Shown here in pieces: positions 20,501 to 35,500 of a DNA stretch of 64,000 nucleotides. Position numbers and translations under genes: made by a program. Position 1 is the stretch's first letter, and every line of letters begins with the position of its first letter. This DNA comes from Haliclystus octoradiatus (lineage: Eukaryota; Cnidaria; Staurozoa; Stauromedusae; Haliclystidae), in contig OU744452.1 of assembly GCA_916610825.1 (NCBI GenBank), forward strand, positions 10,014,021 through 10,078,020, in the 5' to 3' direction. The notes under the pieces are model-generated. The model ran no database searches and was not told the DNA's origin. It was given only the letters and a program-made list of their open reading frames with translations.

Positions 20501-23500
20501 AGTATGATGTTAATGAAGTTCATTGTGATATTGCACTGCTATTCACAGGATCATGGTTATTTAACACTTTACAATTTCTTTGCTTACAATAACAGAATGG
20601 ACCATCAAGGACATTGAGAGCTGCTTTACAACGATTTGCTGATGTATGTCATATGATTCGACCACAAAAATGCAGGTTTGTTGATAGTCTGTGTGGTTAG
20701 ATATTGTTTGAGCTTGTGATGTTTTATTTTTATGACTGACTGTTATAATGTTGACATGTTGAACTTGCTGGACTTATTATTTTCTTCAGCAGATAATGAA
20801 TACCTTTTGGGATATTCCAGACATTTTCAGACTTCAAGCTGATCTTATATTATAGATTCCACCCATGTGAATTCTAGTTATTGCTTTTCTTCCATTGGAA
20901 TTGGGCATCACAAGTAATCAATCAATGTTTGAGCTTTGAATTCTTGTGCTTGATATTTATAGCTAGAAATGCCTCAATAATCCAGGTTCTCTATGCTCTC
21001 ACGTTACGGTGAATAGAAAAATGCATAGTGCATGTCAACTATCCTTTTATGTTTAACTTTATTTAATAGGCCATATGTTGTCAATCTTCTCCCTTCTATT
21101 ATCAAAGTCACGAAACGCGAAGATGATTCTATACAGGTAAGTCTCACATAGGAATCACAGTTTGAATAATAATACTTTGTATAATCCGACAAAACTGTAT
21201 TTTACATCCTCAAACATTAAATATTTCAAAATTAGTAATAACTTCTTTATCTGACTGATATCATAATAAGTGGTTTCTGCTAAATACAAAGCAGAAAATA
21301 TGAAAGCTCTATGAATGGATAACAGGTTGAATAATTGAATGCTATATTTGTTGATATCATATAATTGGGTTATGTAGGCAAGAGCCTCTATCTCATGTTC
21401 TACTCCATGCAACTGAGAGTCACACACAGGCTACAGGAAGTTCTTACTACCAGTAAATGCCATTCCCTATTCCTATAAACATGAAGGACCTATCAGATGA
21501 GACGGATTGCAACCTTGAGTCGCGTGGCTTGACAAAGCTACTCGTTTTGTGATCAAACTCTTCTTATATATTTGATTGAAAGGAACAACTTTTTCCCATG
21601 AGTTCCGTTAGCCTGTGTGCCGAAGGTCTGATGTAACCACACAGGGTAAGGGAGTTTGCCATACAAAGACACTCCACTGACAAACTATGGGAGGTTGTGT
21701 CGGGTTATCAGGCACATCCTTTAATGTATTTTAATCAACTGCACAATGTGAAAACGCCACTCTTGGTCTAATTTACAATGTTTCTAACTTATTAGTTGTG
21801 GAATTAAATTGTATATGGCACTTCAATTTTAATGTTTGACCATTGAATTGCTACATGGTCACGTGCAAACTTATAAAAGAACTTTATATCGATCAATGAC
21901 CATAGTTCATTGGAGTTGATTGTACTGATAGTATTCCTATTGGACATGTTTCTCTGAGTTAATTTTTCTTAAACCATGAAAGTATTTTCACAATTTGAAA
22001 AATCATTTAATCTACATTTAAAATTAATCCAGTGGGAATTATTGATTTGCCAATGATTTAATGTATTTTTTGCTGAATATTTATTTTACGAAAAAGCCAC
22101 ATTAGTGTCACTCAGTATTAATATCTGTAACTCACTTTTTAAAATTATTTTTAATTCTAAACTGCATAAACTCACTTACTATAAATCTTTTTTGCTAACG
22201 TTTTCTGCAATATTTTTTCGTTTTTAGCGTTTAATTGCTTCAACCTGTGATGCTAAAACCACATACATTGATCGCGCATAAGTTGTAGACCACTTATTAT
22301 TTACTTATCATGTATTACGCGTACATCAGGATTATTTATCTTGGAGATGTTACAATACCCAGCTTACTGTCTGTACTGATCAAGTGTGTTGTGTTAGGCC
22401 TAACTTTTCACAGGTGGATTTATTTCCCTTCGACTTCCTCAGCTACGAAAATGAACTAACTTGAAAAAATAAAATCATGTTGTGATAGGCATAACTGCAT
22501 AACAGCTTATGGATACTGTGATGGTAATGTGGAATTTGATACCCAAGAAACTTTATCAAGGCATGTTAAACTCAAAATATTAGTAAGAAAAAGTTGCTTT
22601 CACCTCCAAAATCCAACTTTGTTTTCGTCTGAAATGATAATCAAGCAATAAACTTGAACCACTAGTTTGTTTATTGATCAAATATTACCAGACTATTACT
22701 AAGATATAATCAGGACATTAATATTTTAGATTTATAAGACTCAGAGAGTAACCATTTCACAAAATTTTAGTCTTCGATTTCGTCGTTTTGTAAAAAGCTA
22801 GCAGCAATCAGAAGTCAGCAATCAAAGACACTAATAATTTGTGCAATCGCCCTTGATGTAGGTAGTTTTAGCACACAGGTTAAAATTACGGAAACCGTGG
22901 GTGGTATAATTCCTTAATTCAAAGATAACTTTATAATAAGTTCAAGTATCTTTTTTACTGAAATTTTAAGATGCCTGCCCATTTACCTCCGAAGAGCTTA
23001 GGACCCTGCTTTTGCCGCGTTATTTTGTATATTTTCTGGCTTGCAAATTATATAAGATCATTTTTGATACATAAAAACTTGACAACTGTGTTTGTTTACT
23101 GTTATATTCCATTCAATGTTTTTGTTTTGACTATATGTCTTTTTAGAATTTGAAATTAATTCATTTCTGATTATTTTACTCTAATTCACAATCAATGAGG
23201 GCATAATAGGTTGTAATTTTATTTCTGTTTACAGGAAGTGCTTGGTGCTTTTATGTCAAAAGTTACACCTACACTTGGCTACAGTATGCTGGATTCAGAT
23301 GTCAAGGTAAGGCATCAATTTTCAAGTGAAAGGTTCCTAATTTGAGATGAACTTTAAATCTATGTAAAAATTCCTTATATGGGCAAAGAGCATAACAATT
23401 TGTTGTTTTTGTATGTTTTGATTACCAAGATTGTCTTAACCAATAACCAATCCCCCCAACTTCCAATTTTTGATTTTAATTTTAATTTTGAAGCTTAAAT

Positions 23501-26500
23501 AACTTGAATCAATTAGCAGTGTTTGCTCTGTTTTGTTGTTTTGATTACAAGAAATGTAAAGGCTCAACGTTTGGAAAGTGATGTTGATGCTTAAGTCAGA
23601 GCATTGTTTTAAGACTAAAAATGCAAAGGCTGCTGGTCATTTCAAGTTATTTAAACATTTCATTATTTCAAAAACAAATTGGAATAATGTAACAATTTTT
23701 CTTTCCAGATTTATATGCGTTTCCCTGATCACACCTTGTTTCCATTGTAATCATTAATATTTTCATTATGATATTTGGAACCCAAATTTCATTACTTGTA
23801 AAAAATCCCCTGAGGGTCTGAGGCCTTCCCGGCAACCTGAGGGGGAGGGAAACTCACTGTTTCCCTCTCTATACAGTAAGTGCTCTAGTATATTCATGGT
23901 TTTGAACTAGAAATAAAGACTCAGCCAATAGTAATAATTTGATTGAATTATTCATAATAACTGATTGCGAAATGCAATAATAATATTGACACGCAAAAGA
24001 ATTGAGAATTGTGCATAAATAAAACTTAAAAAAGGTTTCAACTTGCTTGAAAGGTGACAGAATTTCGATCAAAGGCATTCTTTTATTTGCCTTGATAATT
24101 GTTCATTGTTACGTTTACTCCGATAAAATCCTCTTGCGTTGAATCATTGGAGCGGAAGTGCAACAAGCAGAGGTATATGACATTTCTTAGCCTTCTTGAA
24201 TAGAATAGTATGATACTTACATTTCCTCTATAAACGTAGTAAAAATGCTCAAACAAGTCTTCATTTTCAAGTAATTCCTCAAATTCAACAAATGAAAAGA
24301 TTGGAAAATTGTTGTGTACTTTGTTGTTTTTTCCATTTCCAAAGACGTAATGAAGAATTTCATGATGGAATCAGGCAGGCTATTTAGAGGGGAATATTTT
24401 ATTTTATTTACGTCACATTAACAGCAATCAACTAATCAAAAGTTGTTAAAAGCCATTAAAATACTAACAGATATATAATATAACAATAATCTTCTCAGGC
24501 AGTTAAAGTAGGGGGTATATGATCTAGTTTTTCAACTATGGCTAAATTTAGTGACAAAAAGCCATGAATTGAGAAATACAATTTTCTTATTACCATCAAT
24601 TTGATTTGAATGGCACTATTGGAAGAATATGATGTGCTTTTTTGATACGGTACTAAAGTATGATATTGTTGAATTATTCAGCTATGACAATGATAGTAAT
24701 TGTTACATAGGAAAGTTTAGGAAGAAACTCCAAAAGGAAATTGATATATTGCATTTCTGCATTTTCATCCAATCTACAATCAAGTTATTAAGCTGAACGA
24801 GTTAATTCATATCAGTTTTTTAATTATTTTGATAATTTACATCAGTTGTTTTTTCATTTAATTTTAGTCAATTGTATTTTCGTTTTCCAGGTTTTATTGA
24901 AGAGCTTCATGCGTAACATCAAAAGTCCTTCTGCAATGATAAGGAGAACAGCTGCTGCGAGTTTAAATTCAATTTGTCAGAATTCAAGAAAACCTGCTCA
25001 ATTTTATTCATATTTAGTCAATTTGCTTATAGGTGAGTTAGATACTGGGCCCTCATAAGCGCTAAAAGACAAATACTTCAAATATGTAAATGTGAATTTC
25101 ATGCTTTTCAAAGAAATCCTAACATAATCTTACATTTTCATTGACAATCTAACAAAACTGTATTGAATTATTGTAGCATTGAATTACTTAAACTTAATAA
25201 CACCTTCATTATTCATTATGCTCCATCAATGAAATTCATGAAAGATGATCAAGGGAACAATTATTCTTCATTATTCTATTTTTGTTACTGCCAAGATCCT
25301 GGAAAAAATAACATTCATTGGATTAAGATAAGCGCAGATATGTGAAATATTCCAAAACATGACAAAGACATCATTCAATAAACATCATTACCATTTGAAT
25401 AATGAATAATTTAAAAACGTTGAAAGAAATTCTGTTCCTGTATTTTCCTTTGCGTCGAAACAGGAACATAGCAAAAATCACTTAGTACAGTACCTATAAT
25501 GTTTAATACTATGATACCAACAAAGACAGGTTTATGACGGTGTTTTGATGTCAACCAAAGAAGCTGCAACCAAATCTTAATTATTCAGTGTTTGTGGATA
25601 TGAAATACAATTTAGTAGTCACAGTAATTATTATTCACGAAAAAGTAAGGTTATTTGATTATCCCTGTAACACACTTTGAAATGCAAATTTAAATGTAAC
25701 CATCTAATTCTAATATAATATCTTGCTATTAGCTATGCTTAGCTCACTGATTTGGTGGTTTAAACACTGAAATAGACGGACAGAGCAAGTTATCAATATA
25801 ACCACCAGGAAAATACATTCAAATCTTCAATCCTCATGAATTATTCTGTTTATTATATAGATGGTTATCAACAATGTTATTTTGAGTCACTTTGATTGAT
25901 ATTGAAGACCAGTAAAATCACCAAGACTTCGATTTCAATTGTAACTTCTTTGAAGTGCTTATAGATATAAAATCAGCTTTGAATTTGATTCTATTTTCTG
26001 CAGCAATTTCAACAATAATGCATTAAGCTCTAGATAGTAAATACTGCAAATAAACATGTTTGAAGCTTTAAAGTGTATATATCACCTTTTGGGACACAAC
26101 AGGTTTGGATGGAACTTTTTTCTGTCTGTACATTTAACTGTTGCATTTCTGCATCGTGATTCTTTCCCCGTCAATTTGACATTGAACCTGGCATTTTTAA
26201 GACTTTTGTGTCCCATTTTTCGGAACCAAAAAGGAACGATATATTTTACGACAAAAGAGTTTGACCGTAATATTGGAGGCTTCCAGCAACGTCGCAATAA
26301 TCCTAGTGGTAGGATAAGTATGAGCTAAAAAGTGTTAGCAAGAAGTTACTAATCCAAAGTAGCTAGCAGGATCAGTATGAACAATTGGAAATTTAATGAA
26401 AAAAGTAAAACGATCCTCCTGTTGTTTTGCGTGTAGTAACTAAAATTTTTGTTGTTGTTGTTTTTGTCAAATTTGAAAAAATTAAAGAGAAAAAAATTTT

Positions 26501-29500
26501 GAGATAGGTAAATTTTGTTGGGCCCCTACCTTTAGAATAGAAGAATAAATCTACCCAAGTAAATGTCCTACAAAAGGATGAGTCCTGAAAAGATAGATCT
26601 CGTAATGGTAGAGTAATTCAGTAGAAAATTGATATTTTTCTGATCATAGCTCAAATTACCTCAAAATAAAATCTAGAAGATGAAAATGAAAATTTTTTAG
26701 GATTATTTTTGTCAGACCCTACATGTAATTACAGTGATTAGCTATTAACCTATTAATTTGATGTTTGTTTTAGGCTTGGTGTGTCCACTTTCAACTGAAC
26801 ATGCATTACATTCAATTCTTGGTGTGCTGTTGACGTTTCGCAATGTTGTACCTCATCTTTGTAATGAAGATAAAAGTAATCATGGTATGAAAGGCAGTTT
26901 TGGCCACGGTAAATCAGATGAAGACTGCAATGCATCAAAAAATGACGGTGGACCAACTGTTGACGAACAACAACTGTTAAAGGTGACACCCCTTATCAAA
27001 TGAAATGTTTGGCTTTAATTAATGTTATTAGTATTGGACTAAGGGATGTTTGATCATTCCTTTTCCAAAGAGTGCAATTTCTTCTTTCTCCAACCCCTAT
27101 TTTCTTTACCTTTTTGATGTTCACTGCACGCAAAAGTCATTGGTCTACGTTCTCAATTAGACATTACAAGACATCATTCATCATACATTTCATCATTCAT
27201 GTTTCTATCAGTGCAACAATTCAATGCCATGTAATAAGCCAAACAATAATTCCTTAAGTTTGCATATTACATTTAATTATTTTATCATGTTGTTTATCAG
27301 GTCTATGAAATAGCTATGTACTATACTCAGCATGGTGATCATAATGTTGTTACAGCATCTCTAGAGGTTCTTTATCAGGTTTTATTATCGAGACCAAATA
27401 GTTTGGTCATCACCCTTTTGTCTACAGATGGGATGGCACCGTTGGTTGGTGATCAAGTATTGCAATCAGAAGGTGAGTCTGTGCAACACCGTAAACTTAG
27501 AGGCTGTTACTAGAACTCCGGTATGATATTGTCCAACCTGAAACTGTATGAGATGAATAGAATAAACTGTGAATTCCACTTCTTAATAGATGGAAGAAAC
27601 CTTTGGCAATCATGAAGCTCCAATTCTATGCATCCTTATAGCAACTTTTGTAAGATATTCATCAAGAATTTAGTTGAGTGTACAGTTTTTTTAATGTGCA
27701 TATGAAATCTTCGTCAGTAGTTTTTTAGTAAAACATTTTAAATCGAAGAATAGCGACAAGAGAAAACTCTGCAAATTGCAACATTCCGATAATATTATAT
27801 CGTTTGAAAATGATATTTCCAAATATTGCAATTCTCAGAGATTTTCTTTTCCCTATCATTCACTTATGAAATCAAAGATATTAAACTGAATTGGATAAAT
27901 GGTGTAAAATAGGAAAGGATTTCAACAGTTATTTTCATTATCGACTATTAGATGTAAGCTGATATATTACAATAATTAAGCAATACTGCATCTATTGAGA
28001 AATAATCACATATAGATACCTCAATGAAGTGTTCTGGTAATTATAATGTAAAGTAAGTCAATGTGTTATTGAAAGCCTATCATTGAAGCGGTGTCAAGGT
28101 AACACAATTCAAATACTTTTTGGCAATCTATTCAATCAATAGAACAGCATATGCATTTGATTGAAGATATTATTCCTACTCAGAAGCATTGAGAATTTAT
28201 TGGGTTGTTATCGGAAAGTTATAGTTTCTATATTTTATCACAGATCAAACTTTTTGAAGCTAGCAGTTTTCCCCAGTTTTCTCTTTCGACCGATCAGATG
28301 GCAAGAAACATATGTGATATTTTAGAATAATAATTCACATATCGTCATATACGCATTTTGCTCTGAGAACATCAAAAGGCGAATATCACTTTTTGCAACA
28401 ACGATTTTCTGACACTTGGGCATCATGATGCGGCACAACACATTTGTTTGAGCTTATACTACCAGACGCTGTTCATCAAACCAGCTTCAATGAAGTTACT
28501 TTGCAAATGTAAATTAGCAGTCAAGATTTCAATGTATGCCATACCATCATATTCATCTTGAAATTCTTCTTTTTTTACAGAATCATTTGACACAGATACT
28601 GATGATGACATTTGCAAATCAGAGTACTCTGATTCAGGACTTGATGATGATCTTCAAAGTGTATGTGATTTATCAGTTGGTGACACTATTTCAGGTCTAT
28701 CAAAAAAGTATGGAAATCAAGGAGATCTCGATATTTCATCAGACTCAGCTGCTGCATCATCATCTAGTTCAATTAAAGATGAAGATAACGATATGGATAA
28801 TGATAATGATGATAGCGAATTCTCCTTACCGCGTACATACACCAGTGATAGTATTGTACATATTGAATCTGATAAATTAGAATCTGGACGTACATTTACA
28901 ATGCAGAGTCAATTAAGTGCAATCAGTGATGTACCTGAAAATGACGTAGATCCAGCAGAACTCGACGAAATAATGCGTTTGAGTTCAATTACAAGCTATG
29001 ATGTGAATGCTGCTGTGGAATTATACCTTAGTATTGATGCTGTAACATGCACTGGTGTGCCACTACTTCATTTCATACGTGTCATGTGTTCATTTGTACT
29101 GAAAGGAGTTCCAGGTTGTCTATTGCCAGATTCAAAAGCAAGAGTCAGTGTTAAATCTCTTGCCTTGCAATGTATTGCATTAGCTATGAAATTATACCCA
29201 GAAGGAATTCTAGCAAGAGTTGTAGCCAACCAAATCGAAAGTGCTGAACAATCAAAGCAACTGGTCAGAGATTTACTACTAACTGCAGGACATCCAGATC
29301 CACAGATCAGGGGTGTTGCATCTATTGTTGCTGGCAACTTTATCTTTGCTGCATTATCACAATCAGGGTAAGTGACTGTGAATGTAGGGTAACTAGATTT
29401 TGAGTTGCATGCAAATGCATGCTTACGTTGAGTTGTGAAGCATCTGGCTTAATTGGTTCAAATAAATATATGAAGAAATCTATGTAGAAAAGCAGATCAA

Positions 29501-32500
29501 AGCCGCAATTTAATTGAGAAAATATTCCATTTCATATTTTGCTGTTGAAAGGAGCAGAAAGTTTAGAAGTGAAAAATGGAACGCACATGATTTTATTAAT
29601 TTCGTACTACTATTTAGTTTATCCCAAAGCATGCAGAAGTAGTGGCCATATCCCAAAAAAATCCAAGAAACATAACTAAAACCCGAGTGTCATAAAGTTG
29701 CAAGGTAACAATTTTTCGGGGGCTTCTTTAAATTAAATTACATTTCACCTATACAACACCGGCACAGCCCGGAAAAATTTCAATGATTGTTCGCTTCTCA
29801 AAATGTGTTTATTCAACATTTGATTCAAGTTACTTTTGAAAAACTATAGAATGGGAAACTAATAATAATAATATATGGCGGAAGAGTAAAAAAATACACA
29901 TTCTTTACTGTTACTCAAGTTTCACGCATTTCACAGCGATCTTCAGACAGATTTTTTACTCAATCTAGAATGGGAAACTATAAAATACTAGAATACTAAA
30001 ATGCGAAATACTAGAGTGGGAAACTATTTATTATTCTTTGCATCTTATTTCTTTAATTATTTTCAGCCATGAATAGTACTTTCTACATATTTCAATTTAT
30101 TTGTTGCCACTGACGAAGTGGAAGTTGGCATTGCAATTGTTTCTACCTTCTATTTCTGTTCATTCAAGTACAATTACTGGCTGTAATTATCAGGAAATAT
30201 TTTATACCGTTGTACTTTAGTTCTCATAACGCCGGTTTGTTTACAAATTGATAACTTTTTATTCCACATCATTTTCATGTAATAACTTCTGATTATATAA
30301 TTTCCAACTAAAGATCTGATGATAACACATCTTGTTGTTTTCCCTTTCATATAATTATATGTGTGTTTGTTTGTTTACGTTTGAATTTCGATCTGAGAAT
30401 TACTACGATGACAATTACACAAATTATCTTTGAAGTCACAAAACAAAGGATCGTGTTGTTTTGTATTTGCGAGACAATAGAAATTCATTTAAGTGCGAAC
30501 TATTTAATTAGCGCTTCAGTCTGAGACATGATTGTTGTTGAAAAAGGTAACGGTTTTCCTTGATTTTCTTAACTTAGATGTATTTATTTGAAATAAAGCC
30601 GGCCAAGTACCCCTCTAGTTAATGACGAATCTATTGATATGTGTTTCAAGTATATTGCATCTAAAGCGGCATTGTGAATCCCCGCCTTACATACATACAC
30701 ACATACAAATGGAAATAGCGTAAATTTAAAAGTAGATGCCTTGATATGAGGTACATACACAACTAATCAGTTCATCATTTAACTGTCTTTAATGTTACAT
30801 CGAATTATAATAGTTAACATAGAAACTGAAACATAATTGCCTTCTGTTCTGTATCTCAAGCGTATAATAATTTAATGCAATGTTTAGGTGAAACAGCAAT
30901 GTGACTTTTGTAACATTTCATTGTTGATTTGATTGCATCATTTCGATTTATTGAAAATCACTTGCCGAAGCAAAAGGGACGTCAAGTGTTGTCATTTTTA
31001 CTGACTCTAGATTAGTAAAAATGTAAAGGGCAAGAGTGTGCTGTCTTATTCTATGACAACCTTAGTCTGACAATCCAGTACTATGACCTGAAGTTATCAA
31101 ATCTGAAGAGATCAAACATTTTGTCTTTATTTTTTCAACAGTAATGATTATAATCAATGGTGTAATACAAAGGCAGCATCTTTTCAAACAGGTTTGTTTA
31201 ACAATATTGTGTTATTCTGAATAGACCAATTGAACTTCTTAATGATGAGGTATTACCATGTATGTCTGCTTTGATATTAAAATTTGTGGCACTAACATGG
31301 CACTTTATTGCCCTATTTATCCCAAATATGTAGAACCTTTTTTTAAACATAATGTAAATACTATAACATTATTGGTGGCAAAAGATAAATAGAGTGCTCG
31401 ATGCGGGCAAGCAGAGCGCGCATAGAAATAGGGTCACATTATCTCCGTTACTCAGAGTTTGCTGCGACAGATTATTGTCATTGCGTGAAACTCTGAGCAA
31501 CGGAGACAAAGTCTTACCTTTGACTCTACTCCTAAAGGAAATACTATGTTATCTTTGTCAACCCTATAGTATGCAACCATTCAAATATGGGGGACTTAAT
31601 CAGATGGCAGAACACCCCAATTCCGGATTTGAATCATTGAGGTGACCATTGTGACAGGTTTGACTTCTAACATGAAACACAACAGATAGATTTTTTTGCA
31701 CTTCATTGCCAATTGAGCTTGATTTCCTAAGCAAAGTCCTGCAGCTCTTTACAATGCAATAGGATCATTCCAACTACCTGCTACCTGCATGTTATTGTTA
31801 TTGTTGCTCAAGATGTTCTTAATGATTTCCTCCAAGTATTCAGCATTGTTAAAATTGAAAGAACAGATAATAAACTACTTTAAACCAATTCTTGTTTCCA
31901 TCCATGGTAATATTGTTGATTGTATAATTGTTAATGTTTATTTTAATCATGCAAGGGACGGGATAGATACCCTGTCAGTTTCAGAACTAATGCAAGAGAT
32001 AGAGGAATTTGAAATGTTTGTACAATAAAGAAAACTTTGTGAAATACTGTAGTTGAAAAGAATTTAAGCGGAAGGATATTATTTGATAGATGTATTCTGT
32101 TACAATAGCATACTGCTTTCATTCATTGTTACTGTAAAAGAAAATGATTTGATAATCATTATTCCCGTAACCGATGTTGATGACATGGCAAGTGAATTTC
32201 CCTTTGCATATCATATTTCAGATGTGCTTGATATATCTGATGCTGTTGATGTTATTGTCAAAGTTTTGAAAGATGAATCATCAATGGCCTCGAAACAAGC
32301 ACTGGTTACAGCTAAGGTAGTCTTTAGTTTAGTGAAATACTGTTTTGCATTCTACTGTGTCTCAGCTTGATGCGATCACTCAGTAGAATGCAAATTTATC
32401 AAGCCATTATGCATTGAAATGGAAATGTTCTGGAAATTGTTCACAGTATAATTCCAAATACAGTGAAACCTGTATATAACAGCCAGCTGCTAGACGTAGA

Positions 32501-35500
32501 TAAATTGACCACTATAGACAGGTGGACTTTACATGCAAGTTTGATTCAATATAAAATACTATTTAAGACATTGCAAGAGTGGCCACTGTAGACGGGTGGC
32601 CGCTGTATTGAGGTGACCTTTATAACAGGTTTGACTGTACATAGAAACATGGATTGCTGGTATTTTGTAATTGGAAATGTCATTTGTTTGTGATGTGCTT
32701 TTCAAAACTGTCTCTAGTTGTAATTTCAGAAATCTTTTTTAGATCAAATAAAAGTTGTTGACAGGGAATGTTCCGTATTGAGATTGTCCAAGATTACTCT
32801 TACAGTCAGCCTCTAGCAGCGTAACCGTATCATCAGCCTAATATATTACTTCTTAGAATAACCATGCCATGACAATAGCATTAACTACATACTAATTAGT
32901 ATTCATTTTTCTGCAGACATGCCTGCCGTCCCTCTTATCAAGTTCATATGTTACATATGGTATTAAAATCTTGAAGGGATGCCTTGAATTGAAAGATGAT
33001 GGCTATTGGCTTATTAAAGTGAGTCTATTTACTGCTATACTAGCAAGGAGTCACCTGTGCAGCTAGGTTCATTTAAATAATAATTGTAAACAAAAATAAA
33101 TATTTCAACTAAGCTAATGTGTTCTGAATCAGACATCTGGTCAAATTTGATATCGAAATGGAAGCCATCAAATTAATATGTTAAAATGCTTTATTTTATT
33201 CGTTATGCAAAAGAGAAATGGAATGAAATTGAATACTGCTTTAATGCGACTGGAAAACAGCAATTCTAATGATATATAACTCAATGCAGAACAGCTCTAA
33301 TGATATATAATTTCTTACTACTTGAAAACCACTGAGAAAACAACATAAAACTGAATCACATACATAGACATAGACTTTTATATTTAGAGGGATAGATAAC
33401 TCAAAGGCATTCAGTTACAATTTTTTGTCTTTGCTGCAAGATTTATATAGTTGTTATTTTGCATTTGCATTTGTTGTCTTGAAACCAGAATATGTTAGTC
33501 TGACATTTACTGTTTCATTTCTACATTTAGGTTGAGCTTAGTGATGTTTTATCAATAATGGATTTTAGGTAATATTATTTGCCTGTGTATCACATTTTGA
33601 GTAGTGTATGGTGTTGTCTAATCTGATAATAAGCCATTGGCTGACAGTTTCTACAAACCATATCTTTATGGCAATTCGAATGTAAAATTACTTGTCACAG
33701 AGGCTTGTGATTTTGTGGCATGCCCTGTTGTGCTCCATGTGACTCATAAAACTATTCGCCAATTGCTTTGTAAAATGACAAGAATATTTTATAACCTTTT
33801 ATGTGGTTTGCTTATGCATATCTTGAAATGATTTTGAAAATTCCTGATCAAATTCAAAATTCTCACTTTTGACATATCAGGCTTCATTTAAATGTGTTGG
33901 ATTAATTAAATTGTATCGGGTTGAATTGCAAAAACCATTATAATTGTACAACGGCCCACATGTGCCACAATATTTTGATCATCATCATCATAAGTTTGAA
34001 CCCGAAAAGCTTAAAACTCTTCAGGACTGTAATATATTGTCTGTTGTGTTGTGTGGCTAGGTTTAACAACTTATCTTTTACAAATAGTTTAATGGCATTT
34101 CTCTTTGTTTTAATGACAGATTATTAGCATTGATAGAAAAACAGTTTCCAGACCTTTCATCATGCGCATCAGTAAGTGACTTTTAGTCGTACATGTAAAA
34201 TACTTGTATAGTATTGAGATGTATTGTGGCTTGATGAAGATAATATGAGAGACGAACTGAGTATTGAAGTTGTGGTTTGTTTCCTTATCCAGACTGATTG
34301 TCTTCAAGATTTTGTCATCAATGATATCTTGATACCTTACTTATCAGATAGTGATGCCAGAATCCGTATCGCGGCTTCACATGCAATGGTTAGGTAAGAC
34401 AACTGTTAAAAATATAATTTGTTTGATCTTTTTCAGTGATTTATGCTTTGATATGATCTACTTGCCAATTACAGATTGTTTTTTCGATATAAGTTTCTTT
34501 AAAGACATTCCAAGATGAGCCCGTAGGGCGAGTGCAAGTTAATCTCGATCCTCTAAGCAAATGAAAATGGAGTACTTTGTTTATGTATACTATTACCCTC
34601 GAAACAGATAATGTATCACATACTGACCTCTCAGCCGTAGACATCTCTGCATATATAGTAGGTTCTAAACCTGTTCTAAATAGCATAACCTTCTGAAAAT
34701 AACATTGATTAGAAAATGATAGTTAGTTGGGATGTAACCCCTGCCATGTACATGTGTCATCTGGCAACTAATTTGATTCTAACTAATCTAAATCAAATTT
34801 AGTTGCATAAATGCTGATCAGTTATAAAATTTGACTTTGAAACCCCACAGCCCCAAAGTTAATCTGGGCACCCCCTTTTTCCGGAAAGATTAAGCTCTGC
34901 TGATCTAAATTCTATTCTGGAAATTTGAAGGAAAAAAATCAACAGAAGGAAAGTTTTGGATCTACTGCCCACACTTCCCTTATGTCGCGACCAACTTATT
35001 ATCACAATTCCGGGCTACTCCAGGAAAGCAATATCAGCAAGGAGACACAGTACTGAAATATGTTATATGCTGGATTCCTATGATTAAGTTGTAACCCAAT
35101 GTAAGTACTAATTAAACCCTTTTCTAATTCTAGGATGGTTTCAAACCTTCTTTGTGCTCCCAAAAATAATTTGAATCTGAGTCTTGTGGTAATAAAATAT
35201 GCCAGTAAGTCAATGTATTATAGTGTAAGACATTAGTATTATATAGCAATGGACGCCAGTGTTGTAAATACTCATTACTAAAGTAGCGTGTTACTTGTTA
35301 CTTGTTACTTTTAGAGTAATTTTAGGAGTAATTAGTTACTTTTTTGAGAAAAGTAATAAGTAATCTAATTGATTACTTTTTGAAGTAAAAAGTATTATTT
35401 GAGAGAAAGTAATTGACGTTACTTTCCAAATTACTTTTCCAATTACAAAATATTTGCTTTGTTGTCTTGTGATAATTTTCAAAGGCATTGCTCTGTTTGC

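Noticed and set aside
26056..26328. ORFs on both strands in intron 8
   Set aside because: Mutual shadows without homology or splice signals.
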